Below, piece by piece: positions 27,233 through 36,069 of a stretch of 64,000 nucleotides of DNA (position 1 is the first letter of the stretch; each line of letters opens with the position of its first letter). The notes beneath the pieces were generated by a model that saw only the letters and a program-made list of their open reading frames with translations, made no database searches and had not been told where the DNA came from. Location: contig NZ_JAERSG010000001.1 in the NCBI RefSeq assembly GCF_016735675.1, positions 248,001 to 312,000 of the forward strand, read 5' to 3'. Position numbers and translations under genes: made by a program. The DNA is from Nocardioides baculatus (GTDB lineage Bacteria > Actinomycetota > Actinomycetes > Propionibacteriales > Nocardioidaceae).

Positions 27233-27277
27233 GTCCGCTGCGCGGCGGTCTGCTGCGCGGCGGTCTGCTGCGCGGCG
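27233..27277. repeat. three tandem 15-bp repeats
   Basis: Three head-to-tail copies of GTCTGCTGCGCGGCG (the first has one change, GTCC) occupy the space between the STAS stop codon and its terminator. Confidence 0.9.
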
Positions 27278-27278
27278 C

Positions 27279-27614
27279 TCAGGCGCCGGGAGCGAGCCCG
27301 ACGGAGTCGTGGATGACGAACACCTTCGCCAGCCCGGTGATCCGGAAGATCTTGAGCAGCCGCTCCTGGGTGCAGACCAGGTCGAGCGACCCGTCGTGGG
27401 CGCGGACCTTCTTGAGGCCACCGACCAGCACACCGAGGCCGGTGGAGTCGAGGAACTCGACGGCCTCGAGGTCGATCACGATGTCGTAGGTGCCGGCGCC
27501 GACGAGCTCGGTGATGCAGTCGCGCAGCTTGGGCGCGGTGTAGACGTCGATCTCCCCGCCGACGGCGACGACGGCGCGACCATCCACCTCGCGTGTGGCA
27601 AGGGTGAGATCCAC
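27279..27614 (-). CDS. STAS-domain anti-sigma factor antagonist, BldG/SpoIIAA-like
   Basis: 111 residues covering one STAS domain. The phosphorylatable serine is in [18 protein letters not shown], the canonical site for kinase/anti-sigma control. The N-terminus ([20 protein letters not shown]) and [12 protein letters not shown] match the BldG/RsbV group. It would release a sigma factor from its anti-sigma partner in the dephosphorylated state. GTG 27614 has GGGGAG six bases upstream. No anti-sigma or sigma gene is adjacent, so partners are encoded elsewhere. Confidence 0.92.
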   Translation of the reverse strand: MDLTLATREVDGRAVVAVGGEIDVYTAPKLRDCITELVGAGTYDIVIDLEAVEFLDSTGLGVLVGGLKKVRAHDGSLDLVCTQERLLKIFRITGLAKVFVIHDSVGLAPGA

Positions 27615-27777
27615 AACTGCTCCCCGGTTCCCGAATTCTCGGACTTGGACGCGTGCAGGACACCCGGTGTGTCCCCCTGTTCCGGGTGGTATCAAACCAC
27701 GAGTCACACCCGTTGCGCAGGTGTCCCCAACACTTCTCGTCGGACCCGCCGCGCCCGTCGCTGTCGGCGGCATTTGC

Positions 27778-27783
27778 CAGACT
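27778..27783 (+). promoter_or_regulatory. -10-like hexamer of the helicase gene
   Basis: CAGACT ends six bases before GTG 27790 (leaderless spacing). A GGACAC-N5-GTGTCC palindrome (27658-27674) lies in the same divergent promoter region shared with the STAS gene. Confidence 0.4.
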
Positions 27784-27789
27784 CGGTCC

Positions 27790-30132
27790 GTGAACCGCTC
27801 CCACCCCGACGTGCTCCCTCCGGTCGAGCAACTCGTGCGGCGGCTCACCCAGGTGCCCGGGCGCGAGGACCGGCTCCGTCACCTCGAGGTGCTGCCCGCA
27901 CGCGAGGCGGTCCACGAGGACTGGCCGGAGTGGGTGCCTGACGACGTACGGGGCGCGTTCGCCGCCCAGGGCGTCGCGCGGCCGTGGCGCCACCAGGTCG
28001 TGGCCGCCGACGCCGCCCACGCCGGCGACCACGTCATCGTCGCCACCGGCACGGCGTCGGGGAAGTCCCTGGCCTACCAGGTGCCGGCGCTCTCGGCGAT
28101 CCACGCCGCGCGCGGGCCCCGCGGCGAACGGGGAGCGTCCGTGCTCTACCTCGCGCCGACCAAGGCCCTCGCGCACGACCAGCTCTCCGGCCTCGCATCG
28201 CTCGGGCTCGACGTACGCCTCGCCGCCCACGACGGAGACAGCTCGCGCGAGGAGCGCGACTGGACGCGCGACCACGGCGAGTACGTCCTCACCAACCCCG
28301 ACATGCTCCACCGCTCGCTGCTCCCCTCCCACCACCGGTGGTCGCGGCTGCTCGGCTCGCTGCAGTACGTCGTGGTGGACGAGTGCCACCACTACCGCGG
28401 GGTCTTCGGGGCGCACGTGTCCCACGTGCTGCGCCGGCTGCGCCGGGTCTGCGCGATGTACGGCGCGCACCCGACGTTCGTGCTCGCCTCGGCCACGGTC
28501 GCCCAGCCGGAGGTGACGGCGTCGCGGCTGACCGGCCTCGACGTCGTCGCGCTCACCCGCGACGACTCGCCCCGGGGTCGCGTCTCCCTGCTGCTGTGGG
28601 AGCCGCCCTTCACCTCGCACGCCGGGGAGAACGGCGCACCGGTGCGGCGGGCCGCCTCGTCCGAGGTGGCCGACCTGCTGGCCGACCTGGTCGCCGAGGA
28701 CGTGCGCACACTCGCCTTCATCCGGTCGCGCCGCGGCGCCGAGCAGGTGGCGGCCACCGCCCAGGACCTGCTCGCCGAGGTCGATCCGTCGCTTCCGGAC
28801 CGGGTCGCGGCCTACCGCGGGGGCTACCTCCCCGAGGAGCGGCGCGCGCTCGAGGCCGCGCTGCGCCGGGGCGACCTGATGGGGCTGGCCGCGACCAACG
28901 CCCTCGAGCTCGGCATCGACATCAGCGGGCTCGACGCCGTGCTCATCGCCGGCTTCCCGGGCACCCGTGCCGCGTTCTGGCAACAGGTGGGTCGAGCCGG
29001 ACGGGGCGCGCAGGACGCCCTCGGCATCCTGGTGGCCAAGGACGACCCGCTCGACACCTACCTCGTCACCCACCCCGAGACGCTGATCGGGGCGCCGGTC
29101 GAGGCGTCGGTCTTCGACCCGTCCAACCCCCACGTGATGGGCCCCCACCTCTGCGCCGCCGCCCAGGAGTCGCCCCTCACCGAGGCCGACCTGCCGCACT
29201 TCGGGCCCACCACCCGCGAGGTGGTCGACGAGCTCGTGGCCCTCGGACTGCTGCGGAAGCGTCCGCGGGGCTGGTTCTGGACCGATCGCGGCCGGGCGGC
29301 CGACCTCGCCGACATCCGCTCCGCCGGCGGCTCGCCCGTCCAGCTGATCGAGGCCGACACCGGCCGCGTCGTCGGCACCGTCGACGCGAGCGGTGCGCAC
29401 AACCAGGCCCACGCCGGGGCGGTCTACGTCCACCAGGGCGAGACCTGGATCGTCGAGGACCTCGACCTCGAGCACCACGTCGCGTCGATGCGACGCGACG
29501 ACCCGTCGTTCAGCACGACCGCCCGCGAGGTCACCGACATCAGCATCGTCAGCACCCGCGAGCGCCGGTCGTGGGCGGGGTGCGAGCTGTCCCTCGGCGA
29601 GGTGGACGTCTCGCACCAGGTCGTCTCGTTCCTCCGGCGACGCCAGCCGGGCGGCGAGGTGCTGTCGGAGGAGCCGCTCGACCTGCCGGAGCGCACCCTC
29701 CGCACGAGCGCCGTGTGGTGGACCGTGCCCGACGACGTCGTGGCCGAGGCCGGCCTGGCCGCCCTCGACGTACCGGGCGCGGCGCACGCCGCCGAGCACT
29801 GCTCGATCGGCCTCCTCCCTCTCTTCGCCACCTGCGACCGGTGGGACATCGGCGGTGTCTCGACGGCCCGCCACGCCGACACCGGCGTGCTCACCGTGTT
29901 CGTGTACGACGGCCACCCGGGCGGCGCGGGCTTCTCGGAGCGCGGCTTCCACACCGCGGTCGCCTGGCTCTCGGCGACCCGCGAGGCGATCGCCGGCTGT
30001 GAGTGCACCAGCGGCTGTCCGTCGTGCATCCAGTCGCCGAAGTGCGGCAACCAGAACAACCCCCTCGACAAGGTCGGCGCCATCCAGCTGCTGGATGCCC
30101 TCCTCGCGGGTGCGCCGCGTGGTGGCGAATAG
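27790..30132 (+). CDS. DECH-box superfamily 2 helicase of the helicase/secretion neighbourhood (DUF1998)
   Basis: 780 residues. Helicase motifs: Walker [14 protein letters not shown], motif Ib [11 protein letters not shown], Walker [10 protein letters not shown] (DECH), SAT in LASATV, motif [11 protein letters not shown], motif [11 protein letters not shown]. The C-terminal DUF1998-like region carries [17 protein letters not shown], a four-cysteine zinc or metal site like that of MrfA, the mitomycin repair helicase. In actinobacteria it is always found next to the Tad-like cluster (the TIGR03817 DECH_helic group). It may repair DNA, but its link to secretion is unexplained. Confidence 0.93.
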   Translation: MNRSHPDVLPPVEQLVRRLTQVPGREDRLRHLEVLPAREAVHEDWPEWVPDDVRGAFAAQGVARPWRHQVVAADAAHAGDHVIVATGTASGKSLAYQVPALSAIHAARGPRGERGASVLYLAPTKALAHDQLSGLASLGLDVRLAAHDGDSSREERDWTRDHGEYVLTNPDMLHRSLLPSHHRWSRLLGSLQYVVVDECHHYRGVFGAHVSHVLRRLRRVCAMYGAHPTFVLASATVAQPEVTASRLTGLDVVALTRDDSPRGRVSLLLWEPPFTSHAGENGAPVRRAASSEVADLLADLVAEDVRTLAFIRSRRGAEQVAATAQDLLAEVDPSLPDRVAAYRGGYLPEERRALEAALRRGDLMGLAATNALELGIDISGLDAVLIAGFPGTRAAFWQQVGRAGRGAQDALGILVAKDDPLDTYLVTHPETLIGAPVEASVFDPSNPHVMGPHLCAAAQESPLTEADLPHFGPTTREVVDELVALGLLRKRPRGWFWTDRGRAADLADIRSAGGSPVQLIEADTGRVVGTVDASGAHNQAHAGAVYVHQGETWIVEDLDLEHHVASMRRDDPSFSTTAREVTDISIVSTRERRSWAGCELSLGEVDVSHQVVSFLRRRQPGGEVLSEEPLDLPERTLRTSAVWWTVPDDVVAEAGLAALDVPGAAHAAEHCSIGLLPLFATCDRWDIGGVSTARHADTGVLTVFVYDGHPGGAGFSERGFHTAVAWLSATREAIAGCECTSGCPSCIQSPKCGNQNNPLDKVGAIQLLDALLAGAPRGGE

Positions 30133-30135
30133 GGC

Positions 30136-30141
30136 TAGATT
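30136..30141 (+). promoter_or_regulatory. -10 hexamer of small membrane protein
   Basis: TAGATT ends six bases before ATG 30148. Confidence 0.45.
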
Positions 30142-30147
30142 CGGGTC

Positions 30148-30459
30148 ATGGTCATCCTGGGTCTGGTCCTCATGATTCTCGGCGGCATCGCGATCCTGTC
30201 GGCGCTCTTCGTGAGCCAGCCGGGCACGGGCGGTGAGCTGCTCGGTCTCGACGTCACCACGCTCCAGGCCTTCCTGGTCGGCGTGGCCGCCGGTGCCGCG
30301 ATCCTCTGGGGCTTCTCGATCTCGAAGTGGGGCACCAAGCGCAGCCTCGCCCACCGCAAGGAGCGCAAGGAGCTGACCGAGCTCAACGCCAAGCTCGAGC
30401 GGGTCGAGGCCGAGCGCCGCGCGGACGGCGACACGGTCACCGACCGCGACCGCACCTGA
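30148..30459 (+). CDS. small two-helix membrane protein
   Basis: 103 residues: two transmembrane helices (VILGLVLMILGGIAILSALF, LQAFLVGVAAGAAILWGF) and a charged, coiled-coil-like cytoplasmic tail (RKERKELTELNAKLERVEAE). The layout resembles LapA-type or DUF1049 proteins without a clear match. ATG 30148 follows TAGATT by six bases, so it has its own leaderless promoter although it lies 15 bp after the helicase. No function can be assigned. Confidence 0.75.
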   Translation: MVILGLVLMILGGIAILSALFVSQPGTGGELLGLDVTTLQAFLVGVAAGAAILWGFSISKWGTKRSLAHRKERKELTELNAKLERVEAERRADGDTVTDRDRT

Positions 30460-30543
30460 CCCCGGCCCGCGTGGGCGCTCGCTGAGCACGGAACGTCACC
30501 TGGTGGCTCGGATCTTCCACGGTCCACCGGCGAGCCTCCCGGT

Positions 30544-30894
30544 TTACCCCGGCGACAGCGACCGCGGACCCGCACGGGACTCGGCCGTGACCCGCACGTC
30601 GCGCCACGGCACCCGCGGCCCGGCGACCGACACGGTGACGAGGACCTCCTGGCCCTCGACGAGGCACGCGTCGAGGGCGCCGGCGTTGCGGCTCGCCACC
30701 TCACGGGCGGATGTGCAGGCGTCGTCGAGGTGGGACGCACCGGCGAGCGCCGCGAGGTCGGCCGCGGACTGCGCCCGCCGCTGGGCGGTCACGAGCCCGC
30801 CGGCGGCGGCCAGCCCGGTCATGACGAACATCAGCAGGCCGGCCATCGCCACCACCAGGACAGTGGCGCCTCCGCGATCGGTGCGGGCCGTCAC
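30544..30894 (-). CDS. TadG/TadE-like minor pseudopilin (Rv3654c-like)
   Basis: 116 residues. A short basic leader (MTARTDRGG) precedes one hydrophobic helix (ATVLVVAMAGLLMFVMTGLA), then an extracytoplasmic domain with two cysteines (DDACTSAR and DACLVEG) that could form a disulfide. The GG-ATVLVV context is pseudopilin-like but lacks the Glu at +5. It matches the helicase/secretion neighbourhood TadE-like family (TIGR03816). ATG 30894 overlaps the end of the TadE gene by four bases. It is the last gene of the Tad operon. Confidence 0.83.
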   Translation of the reverse strand: MTARTDRGGATVLVVAMAGLLMFVMTGLAAAGGLVTAQRRAQSAADLAALAGASHLDDACTSAREVASRNAGALDACLVEGQEVLVTVSVAGPRVPWRDVRVTAESRAGPRSLSPG

Positions 30895-31271
30895 GACGCC
30901 TCCGCCTCCATCAACGCCACCGCCTCGGCCGAGACCGTGACGCCCGGCAGCGAGGCCAGCAGGCCACCCGGTCCGGTGATCGTCGCGCTGGTCGTCACCG
31001 TGACCTGACGGTCGCCGGCCTCGATCCGGACGCGCGCGTCGTCCGGGGCGATCCTCAGCGCGACGGACTCCGCCGACGCCACGTCGTCGCCGCGAGCCAC
31101 GGCCCGGGCTGCTTCTCGCGAGGCATCGACGACCCGCACCTGAGCCGCGCCGACGGCCAGCATCCAGACCAGCCCGGCCGTGAGGGCGACCAGCAACGGG
31201 ATGCCGATCGCGAGCTCGGCCGTCGCCGCGCCGTGGTCGTCCCGTCGCCGCGCGCCCCGCCGTCCGCCCAT
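30891..31271 (-). CDS. TadE-family pseudopilin
   Basis: 126 residues. The basic N-terminus MGGRRGARRRDDHG is cut by a prepilin peptidase, most likely before AATAELAIGIPLLV, which carries Glu at +5 and a long hydrophobic helix. The rest is a periplasmic-side domain of beta strands (RVRIEAGDRQVTVTTSATI). TadE-like pseudopilins build or modify the Flp pilus. ATG 31271 overlaps the pilin stop codon by one base (TGATG) and the TadG-like gene starts within its last four bases. Confidence 0.88.
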   Translation of the reverse strand: MGGRRGARRRDDHGAATAELAIGIPLLVALTAGLVWMLAVGAAQVRVVDASREAARAVARGDDVASAESVALRIAPDDARVRIEAGDRQVTVTTSATITGPGGLLASLPGVTVSAEAVALMEAEAS

Positions 31272-31450
31272 CAGCCGATGCCGAGCAGACCCATGACGTG
31301 GTCGAACAGCCGACCCAGCAGCTGGTCGCCGAAGCTGCCGGTCAGCAGCTTGTAGAGCAATCCGGCGAACCCGGCCCCGGCGGCCGTGCCGACGGCGTAC
31401 TCCGCGGTGGTGATGCCGTCCTCTGCGTGCTCCTGGCGCTCGATCCTCAT
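31271..31450 (-). CDS. Flp-type pilin, DUF4244
   Basis: 59 residues: short leader MRIERQEHAEDG, then ITTAEYAVGTAAGAGFAGLL. The Gly/I-T-T-A-E-Y junction is the Flp prepilin motif (Gly at -1, Glu +5, Tyr +6), so this is the probable major pilin of the cluster. It carries the DUF4244 signature. The C-terminal half is short and hydrophobic, so the fibre would be minimal. ATG 31450 has AGGAG five bases upstream. It starts 139 bp after the TadC gene, the only sizeable gap in the operon. Confidence 0.88.
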   Translation of the reverse strand: MRIERQEHAEDGITTAEYAVGTAAGAGFAGLLYKLLTGSFGDQLLGRLFDHVMGLLGIG

Positions 31451-31589
31451 CGGCACTCCTCTCGTCGTGGGGCTCCTGTCGAGCCCCGTCCCGACCAGCC
31501 TCGGAGGATCGGCAGCCGCCCGCACCCGGGGACCCGTGGGCCTGTGGACGAGCAGGTGTCCCGCCGGCCTGTGGACGTCGGGTGGCCCG

Positions 31590-32279
31590 TCATGGCGCGA
31601 CCGAGCCGAAGAGCGAGGCCACCGTCGGCACCACTCCCAGCAGGAGGAACGCGGGCAGGAGGCAGACGCCCAGCGGGAGGGCCGCGCTCACGCCGACGCG
31701 GCGCGCGGCGTCCTCCGCACGTGCGAGGGACTCACGGGCGAGCTCGTCGGCGAGCCGCTCCACGGTCTGCACGACGGAGGCGCCCGACGTCTGCGAGCGC
31801 ACCATCGCCCGACCCAGCGGAGCGAGCTCGTCATCGTCGAGGATCGCCTGCCACGCCTCGACGCCCGAGGATCCCCACGCGGACCGGTCGATGACGGGCG
31901 CCAGCCGGTCCGCCGCCGGGCCGGGCAGCGCCGTGCACACCTGGGCAAGACCGGCGGTCGGCTCAGCGCCAGCACGCAGCGTCGAGGCGAACAGGTCGAT
32001 GAGGTGCGGCAGCGTCCGCTCCACCTCCTCGCGCTCCCGTCGGCGCGACGGGGCCTCCGCCCGCGCCAGGACCCACCACGCAGCGGCGGCCGCCGCCAGC
32101 GCCGCGACCGGCCCGGCCGATCCACCCACGAACAGCCAGGCCCCGGCGCCGACACCCACCGCAGCGACGGGGCGGAGGCCGAACCCGGACGGGACGCGCT
32201 CGCGCGCCGCCGGCCGGACTCCGGGCGACATCCAGCACAGCACCGCCAGCGCGGCTCCGAAGGCGCTCACCCAGGTCAT
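31590..32279 (-). CDS. type II secretion F-domain protein, TadC-like
   Basis: 229 residues. Helices near the N-terminus (WVSAFGAALAVLCWM, ALAAAAAAWWVLA), a cytoplasmic T2SSF domain (LIDLFASTLRAGAEPTAGL, then RSQTSGASVVQTVERLADEL), and a C-terminal membrane pair (LPLGVCLLPAFLLLGVVPTV). It forms part of the inner-membrane platform on which the TadA ATPase acts. ATG 32279 overlaps the TadB stop by four bases (ATGA). Confidence 0.88.
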   Translation of the reverse strand: MTWVSAFGAALAVLCWMSPGVRPAARERVPSGFGLRPVAAVGVGAGAWLFVGGSAGPVAALAAAAAAWWVLARAEAPSRRREREEVERTLPHLIDLFASTLRAGAEPTAGLAQVCTALPGPAADRLAPVIDRSAWGSSGVEAWQAILDDDELAPLGRAMVRSQTSGASVVQTVERLADELARESLARAEDAARRVGVSAALPLGVCLLPAFLLLGVVPTVASLFGSVAP

Positions 32280-32947
32280 GGCGCGCTCGCCCGGTCGGCC
32301 AACCGCTCGATCCACCACAGCCCCAGCGCGACCAGCGCCAGCCCGGACACCAGGCAGGCCCAGCCGAGCGGCGTACGCAGGAGGAAGGACCACGGGTCCG
32401 ACCCGGAACCCGACCCCATCACCAGCACGGCCAGCGGCAGCGACGCGACCAGTCGCGCCGTCGCGCGTGCCGAGGCCAGCTCGGAGTCGACGAGGCGTCG
32501 GGTGCGACGTCGCGCCCGCAGGCTGTCGGCGGTGCGTTCGAGAGCGGCGGCCAGGCCGTGACCCGACCGCTGCGCCACCTGCCACGCGCCCGCCACCCAG
32601 CGCAGGTCGGCGGCGCCGCGGTGCTCAGCGGCGAGCGAGCGGAGCGCGCCCGGGACGTCCGCGCCGAGGCGCATGGCCTCCACCGCGGCGACCAGTGGCG
32701 GCCACCGCTCGGCGGCGGCTGCGAGCGCCGCGCCGGGTGGTCGGCCGGCAGCGAGCTCGGCGGCGAGGAGGTCGCACGCCTCGAGCACCGCCGCCTGGTC
32801 CGCTGCCACGCGGCGCCGACCCGCTCCCCAGGACCGCCCCCACGACGGACGGGAACGGGTCGACGCCTCCAGGGGCAGGTGTGGGTGCGGTGCCCACCAC
32901 ACGGCCACGGCGAGCGCCATCAGCGCCGTCGCGAGCCAGCCGCTCAC
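32276..32947 (-). CDS. type II secretion F-domain protein, TadB-like
   Basis: 223 residues. N-terminal membrane helix WLATALMALAVAVWWAP, then a T2SSF domain (ACDLLAAELAAGRPPGAALA, then AWQVAQRSGHGLAAALERTA) and two C-terminal helices (LVASLPLAVLVMGSG, WACLVSGLALVALGLWW). TadB and TadC together form the platform of the pilus. GTG 32947 overlaps the TadA stop (GTGA), and its own stop overlaps TadC. Confidence 0.88.
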   Translation of the reverse strand: MSGWLATALMALAVAVWWAPHPHLPLEASTRSRPSWGRSWGAGRRRVAADQAAVLEACDLLAAELAAGRPPGAALAAAAERWPPLVAAVEAMRLGADVPGALRSLAAEHRGAADLRWVAGAWQVAQRSGHGLAAALERTADSLRARRRTRRLVDSELASARATARLVASLPLAVLVMGSGSGSDPWSFLLRTPLGWACLVSGLALVALGLWWIERLADRASAP

Positions 32948-34113
32948 CACGCCACCGACCCCAGTCGGCGGGCCAGCGCGCCCGCGGCCGGACCACGGAC
33001 CACCCGGTCGGGCTCGAACGTCGCCGCGGTCCGCAACGACACGAGCCCGGACGGCTCGCGCTCCGGCACCGCGAGCTCCAGCACCCGACGCCTCCCGTCG
33101 CGCCCCCGACCGAGGTGCACGACGACGTCGAGCGCCGACGCGAGCTGGCTGTGCGCGGCCTCCCGCGGCAGACCGGCGGCCAACGACAGGGCCTCGATCC
33201 GGGCCGGGACGTCGGCGGCCGAGTTGGCGTGGAGCGTCCCGCACCCGCCGCCGTGCCCGGTGTTGAGCGCGGCCAGCAGGTCGACGACCTCGGCGCCGCG
33301 CACCTCGCCGACGACCAACCGGTCCGGCCGCATCCGCAACGCCTGGCGCACGAGCGTCTGGAGGGTGATCTCCCCGGCTCCCTCGATGTTGGGCGGTCGC
33401 CCCTCCAGTGCGACGACGTGCGGGTGGTCGGGTCGCAGCTCGCTGGCGTCCTCGACGAGGACGATCCGCTCGCCGGTGTCGACGAGCGACAGGAGGGCCG
33501 ACAGGACCGACGTCTTGCCCGTCCCGGTGCCTCCCGTGACGAGGAAGGCGCACCGCGCGTCGACGACCTCCTCCAGCAGGAAGGCTCCGTCCGGGGGCAG
33601 AGCACCCGCGGTCACCAGCTCGGCCAGCGTCCACACCCGACCGCGCGGGATGCGGAGCGAGAGCACCGTCCCCGAGCGGGCCACCGGAGCGAGCACGGCG
33701 TGGAACCGCGTGCCGTCGGGCAGGCGGACGTCGGCGTGCGGCGTGGCGTCGTCCAACCGACGACCCGCCGAGGCGGCGAGCCGCTGGGCGAGCCGCCTGA
33801 CCGAGGCGTCGTCGGGGAAGGACACCGAGGCCCGCTCGAGCCCGCGGCCACGGTCGAGCCAGACGTCGTCGGGCCCGTTGACCAGCACGTCGGTCACGTC
33901 GGGCAGCCGCAGCAGCTCCTCCAGGGGGCCGGCACCGAGGACGTCGCGGCGCAGCAGGTCGTGCACCGCGAGCACGGTCGCGTCGCCCACCGGCGTGCCA
34001 GACGCACGCAACGCCTCGGCCACCCGATGGGGCGTGAGGTCGCCGGACGCACCGGCCAGCCGACGGCGTACGTCGTCGACCACCTCGGTCGGCACAGCAG
34101 CAGGGGAGCTCAT
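32944..34113 (-). CDS. Tad secretion ATPase, TadA/CpaF-like
   Basis: 389 residues, a hexameric motor ATPase. N-terminal domain ends VTDVLVNGPDDVWLDRGRGL, the typical CpaF entry. Walker A FLVTGGTGTGKTSVL, acidic box IVLVEDASELRPDHP, Walker B DRLVVGEVRGAEVVDLL, His box GTLHANSAAD. It drives assembly of the Flp pilus. It corresponds to the helicase/secretion neighbourhood ATPase family (TIGR03819). ATG 34113 overlaps the CpaE-like gene by four bases. Confidence 0.93.
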   Translation of the reverse strand: MSSPAAVPTEVVDDVRRRLAGASGDLTPHRVAEALRASGTPVGDATVLAVHDLLRRDVLGAGPLEELLRLPDVTDVLVNGPDDVWLDRGRGLERASVSFPDDASVRRLAQRLAASAGRRLDDATPHADVRLPDGTRFHAVLAPVARSGTVLSLRIPRGRVWTLAELVTAGALPPDGAFLLEEVVDARCAFLVTGGTGTGKTSVLSALLSLVDTGERIVLVEDASELRPDHPHVVALEGRPPNIEGAGEITLQTLVRQALRMRPDRLVVGEVRGAEVVDLLAALNTGHGGGCGTLHANSAADVPARIEALSLAAGLPREAAHSQLASALDVVVHLGRGRDGRRRVLELAVPEREPSGLVSLRTAATFEPDRVVRGPAAGALARRLGSVAW

Positions 34114-35120
34114 GCCGCGTCCAGGAGGTCGCGCGCCGCACGAGCGAGGGGCCCGCGGGCGGACAGCGGACCGAGTCCGCGATCGACCGAGGCGGCCAGA
34201 CCGCGCTGCTCCCCCAGCGTCGCCACCACCGGCAGACCGGTCACGCGCGCTGCGTCGGCGTCGCCCACCCCGCCCGGACGCACCACCAGCCCGGCACGCC
34301 CCGCGCAGCCGAGGTGCGCGACCAGGCGAGCGGTCGCCGCCAGCCCCGGGACCGTGGCGGGAGTGACCACCAGCAGGTCGTCGCACCGGTCGACCAGCTC
34401 GACCAGCGACGGACCGCCGTGTCGCGCCAGGTCGAGCACCACGAGCTCGTGTCCGCGGACCGCCGCATCGAGCATCCGTCGGGCCGTCGGCACGTCGAGT
34501 CGTCGTCGGACCCCCGCCCAGGTCAGGACGCCCAGTGCACCGTCGCGCGGCACGCCCTCCCTCAGCGCTCGCGCGCCGAGCCGTCCGGCCGTCTCGGCCA
34601 GTCCCTCCCAGCGCACGCCGCCACGGCCCTCGAGGCCGAGCAGCCGGTCGACGCCCGGTCCGAGCGGGTCGCCGTCGACCAGGAGCGTCGGGCCACGGGC
34701 CGCGTGCCACTGGGCGAGCGCGCACGCGAGCGTCGTGGCTCCTGCCCCACCCGATCCGCCGACCACCCCGACCACGCGACCGGGCGACGCCCGCTCGCCC
34801 ACGTCGGCCAGCGCGTCTGCCAGCCAGGACGTCGCCTCGGGGAGCGCGACCACCGACGCCGCTCCCAGGGCCACGGCGTGGCGGAAGACGGCGTCGCCCG
34901 GTGCCGGCCCGACGACGTGCACGCCGGACCTGCGCGGCGGCGCAAGCTCGACGGCCTCCTCCGCGAGATCGGCGCCGACCAGGACCAGGTCTGCCTCGCC
35001 CCACGCCGCAAGGGACAGCGACGGGTCCGCGCAGACGTCGCTCGCCACGCCTGCCGCGGCGCACAGCGCGACGACGGTCTCGTGGGTGGTGACGGATCGG
35101 GTGAGGAGGAGGACGGCCAT
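34110..35120 (-). CDS. CpaE/Ssd-like P-loop ATPase (Rv3660c-like)
   Basis: 336 residues. Receiver-like N-terminal half (AVLLLTRSVTTHETVVALCA, then ADLVLVGADLAEE) lacking a usable phospho-site. The C-terminal half is a MinD/ParA-type ATPase with a deviant P-loop VVGVVGGSGGAGATTLACAL, in which the expected lysine is absent. In M. tuberculosis the equivalent gene (ssd) affects septum placement. As head of the Tad operon it probably localises the apparatus. ATG 35120 is 134 bp from the divergent HAD gene. Confidence 0.9.
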   Translation of the reverse strand: MAVLLLTRSVTTHETVVALCAAAGVASDVCADPSLSLAAWGEADLVLVGADLAEEAVELAPPRRSGVHVVGPAPGDAVFRHAVALGAASVVALPEATSWLADALADVGERASPGRVVGVVGGSGGAGATTLACALAQWHAARGPTLLVDGDPLGPGVDRLLGLEGRGGVRWEGLAETAGRLGARALREGVPRDGALGVLTWAGVRRRLDVPTARRMLDAAVRGHELVVLDLARHGGPSLVELVDRCDDLLVVTPATVPGLAATARLVAHLGCAGRAGLVVRPGGVGDADAARVTGLPVVATLGEQRGLAASVDRGLGPLSARGPLARAARDLLDAA

Positions 35121-35241
35121 GGCGACAAGGCTCGGCCCGAGGACCGACGCCGGGCAGCCGATGCCTGCGGGGCATGTGGAGAAGGCCGCATCCACGGCCC
35201 CTGTGGACGACTGATGGCCCACGAGCGTGGCCGGCGGCCCC

Positions 35242-35247
35242 TACGAT
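35242..35247 (+). promoter_or_regulatory. -10 hexamer of the HAD-IB gene
   Basis: TACGAT ends seven bases before ATG 35255. Confidence 0.45.
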
Positions 35248-35254
35248 GAGGCGC

Positions 35255-36052
35255 ATGTCCCGCCCGACCGCGGCCTTCTTCGACCTCGACAAGACGATCA
35301 TCGCCAAGTCGAGCACGCTCGCCTTCAGCCGCGAGTTCCAGGCGGGCGGACTCATCTCCCGGCGCGCGATGCTGCGCTCGGCGTACGCCCAGTTCGTCTT
35401 CTTCACCGGCGGCGCCGACCACGACCAGATGGACAAGATGCGCGAGTTCATGTCGCAGCTCTGCGCCGGCTGGGACGTCGCGACGGTGCGCGAGATCGTC
35501 CACGAGACGCTCAACAACATCGTCGAGCCGCTCGTCTACGACGAGGCCGTGACGCTGATGGAGGAGCACCGCGCGGCCGGGCGCGACATCGTGATCGTCT
35601 CCGCGAGCGGCGCCGAGGTGGTCGAGCCGATCGGCCAGATGCTCGGCGCCGACCGGGTGGTGGCGACGCGGATGGAGATCGTCGACGGGAAGTACACCGG
35701 CGAGATCGACTACTACGCGTACGCCGAGGAGAAGGCGCGCGCCATCGAGCACTTGGCCGAGACCGTCGGCTACGACCTCGCCGGGTCCTACGCCTACAGC
35801 GACTCGGTCACCGACGTGCACATGCTGCAGGTCGTCGGGCACCCGTTCGCCGTCAACCCCGACCGCGAGCTGCGGCGGATCGCGACCGCCAACGAGTGGC
35901 CGGTGCTGAGCTTCGTACGCCCTGTCGCGCTGCGCCGACGTGTCCCGCTGCCGCCGGCGAGGCCGACCCTCGCGGCGCTCGCCGTGGGCGGTGCGGTCGC
36001 CGCCGGCGGCGTCATGTGGGCCAACCGCAGGAAGCGGGCTCCCGGGGCCTGA
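35255..36052 (+). CDS. HAD-IB family hydrolase, SerB1-like (Rv3661-like)
   Basis: 265 residues. HAD motif I FFDLDKTIIAKSS (Asp nucleophile and DxDK instead of DxDGT, typical of the IB group). Motif II IVIVSASGAEVV, motif III Lys in YAEEKARAIEHL, motif IV AYSDSVTDVHML. A C-terminal hydrophobic helix (TLAALAVGGAVAAGGVMW) followed by RRKR indicates membrane anchoring. In M. tuberculosis the same gene sits next to ssd. Probably a phosphoserine- or lysophosphatidate-type phosphatase. It is divergent from the Tad operon. Confidence 0.88.
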   Translation: MSRPTAAFFDLDKTIIAKSSTLAFSREFQAGGLISRRAMLRSAYAQFVFFTGGADHDQMDKMREFMSQLCAGWDVATVREIVHETLNNIVEPLVYDEAVTLMEEHRAAGRDIVIVSASGAEVVEPIGQMLGADRVVATRMEIVDGKYTGEIDYYAYAEEKARAIEHLAETVGYDLAGSYAYSDSVTDVHMLQVVGHPFAVNPDRELRRIATANEWPVLSFVRPVALRRRVPLPPARPTLAALAVGGAVAAGGVMWANRRKRAPGA

Positions 36053-36069
36053 CCGCGCGGACCGGTCCG

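Noticed and set aside
27142-30489. 1115-codon minus-strand ORF over the helicase gene.
   Set aside because: Composition is Arg/Gly/Ala-rich without motifs, while the plus-strand frame contains all helicase motifs. It is a shadow of codon bias.
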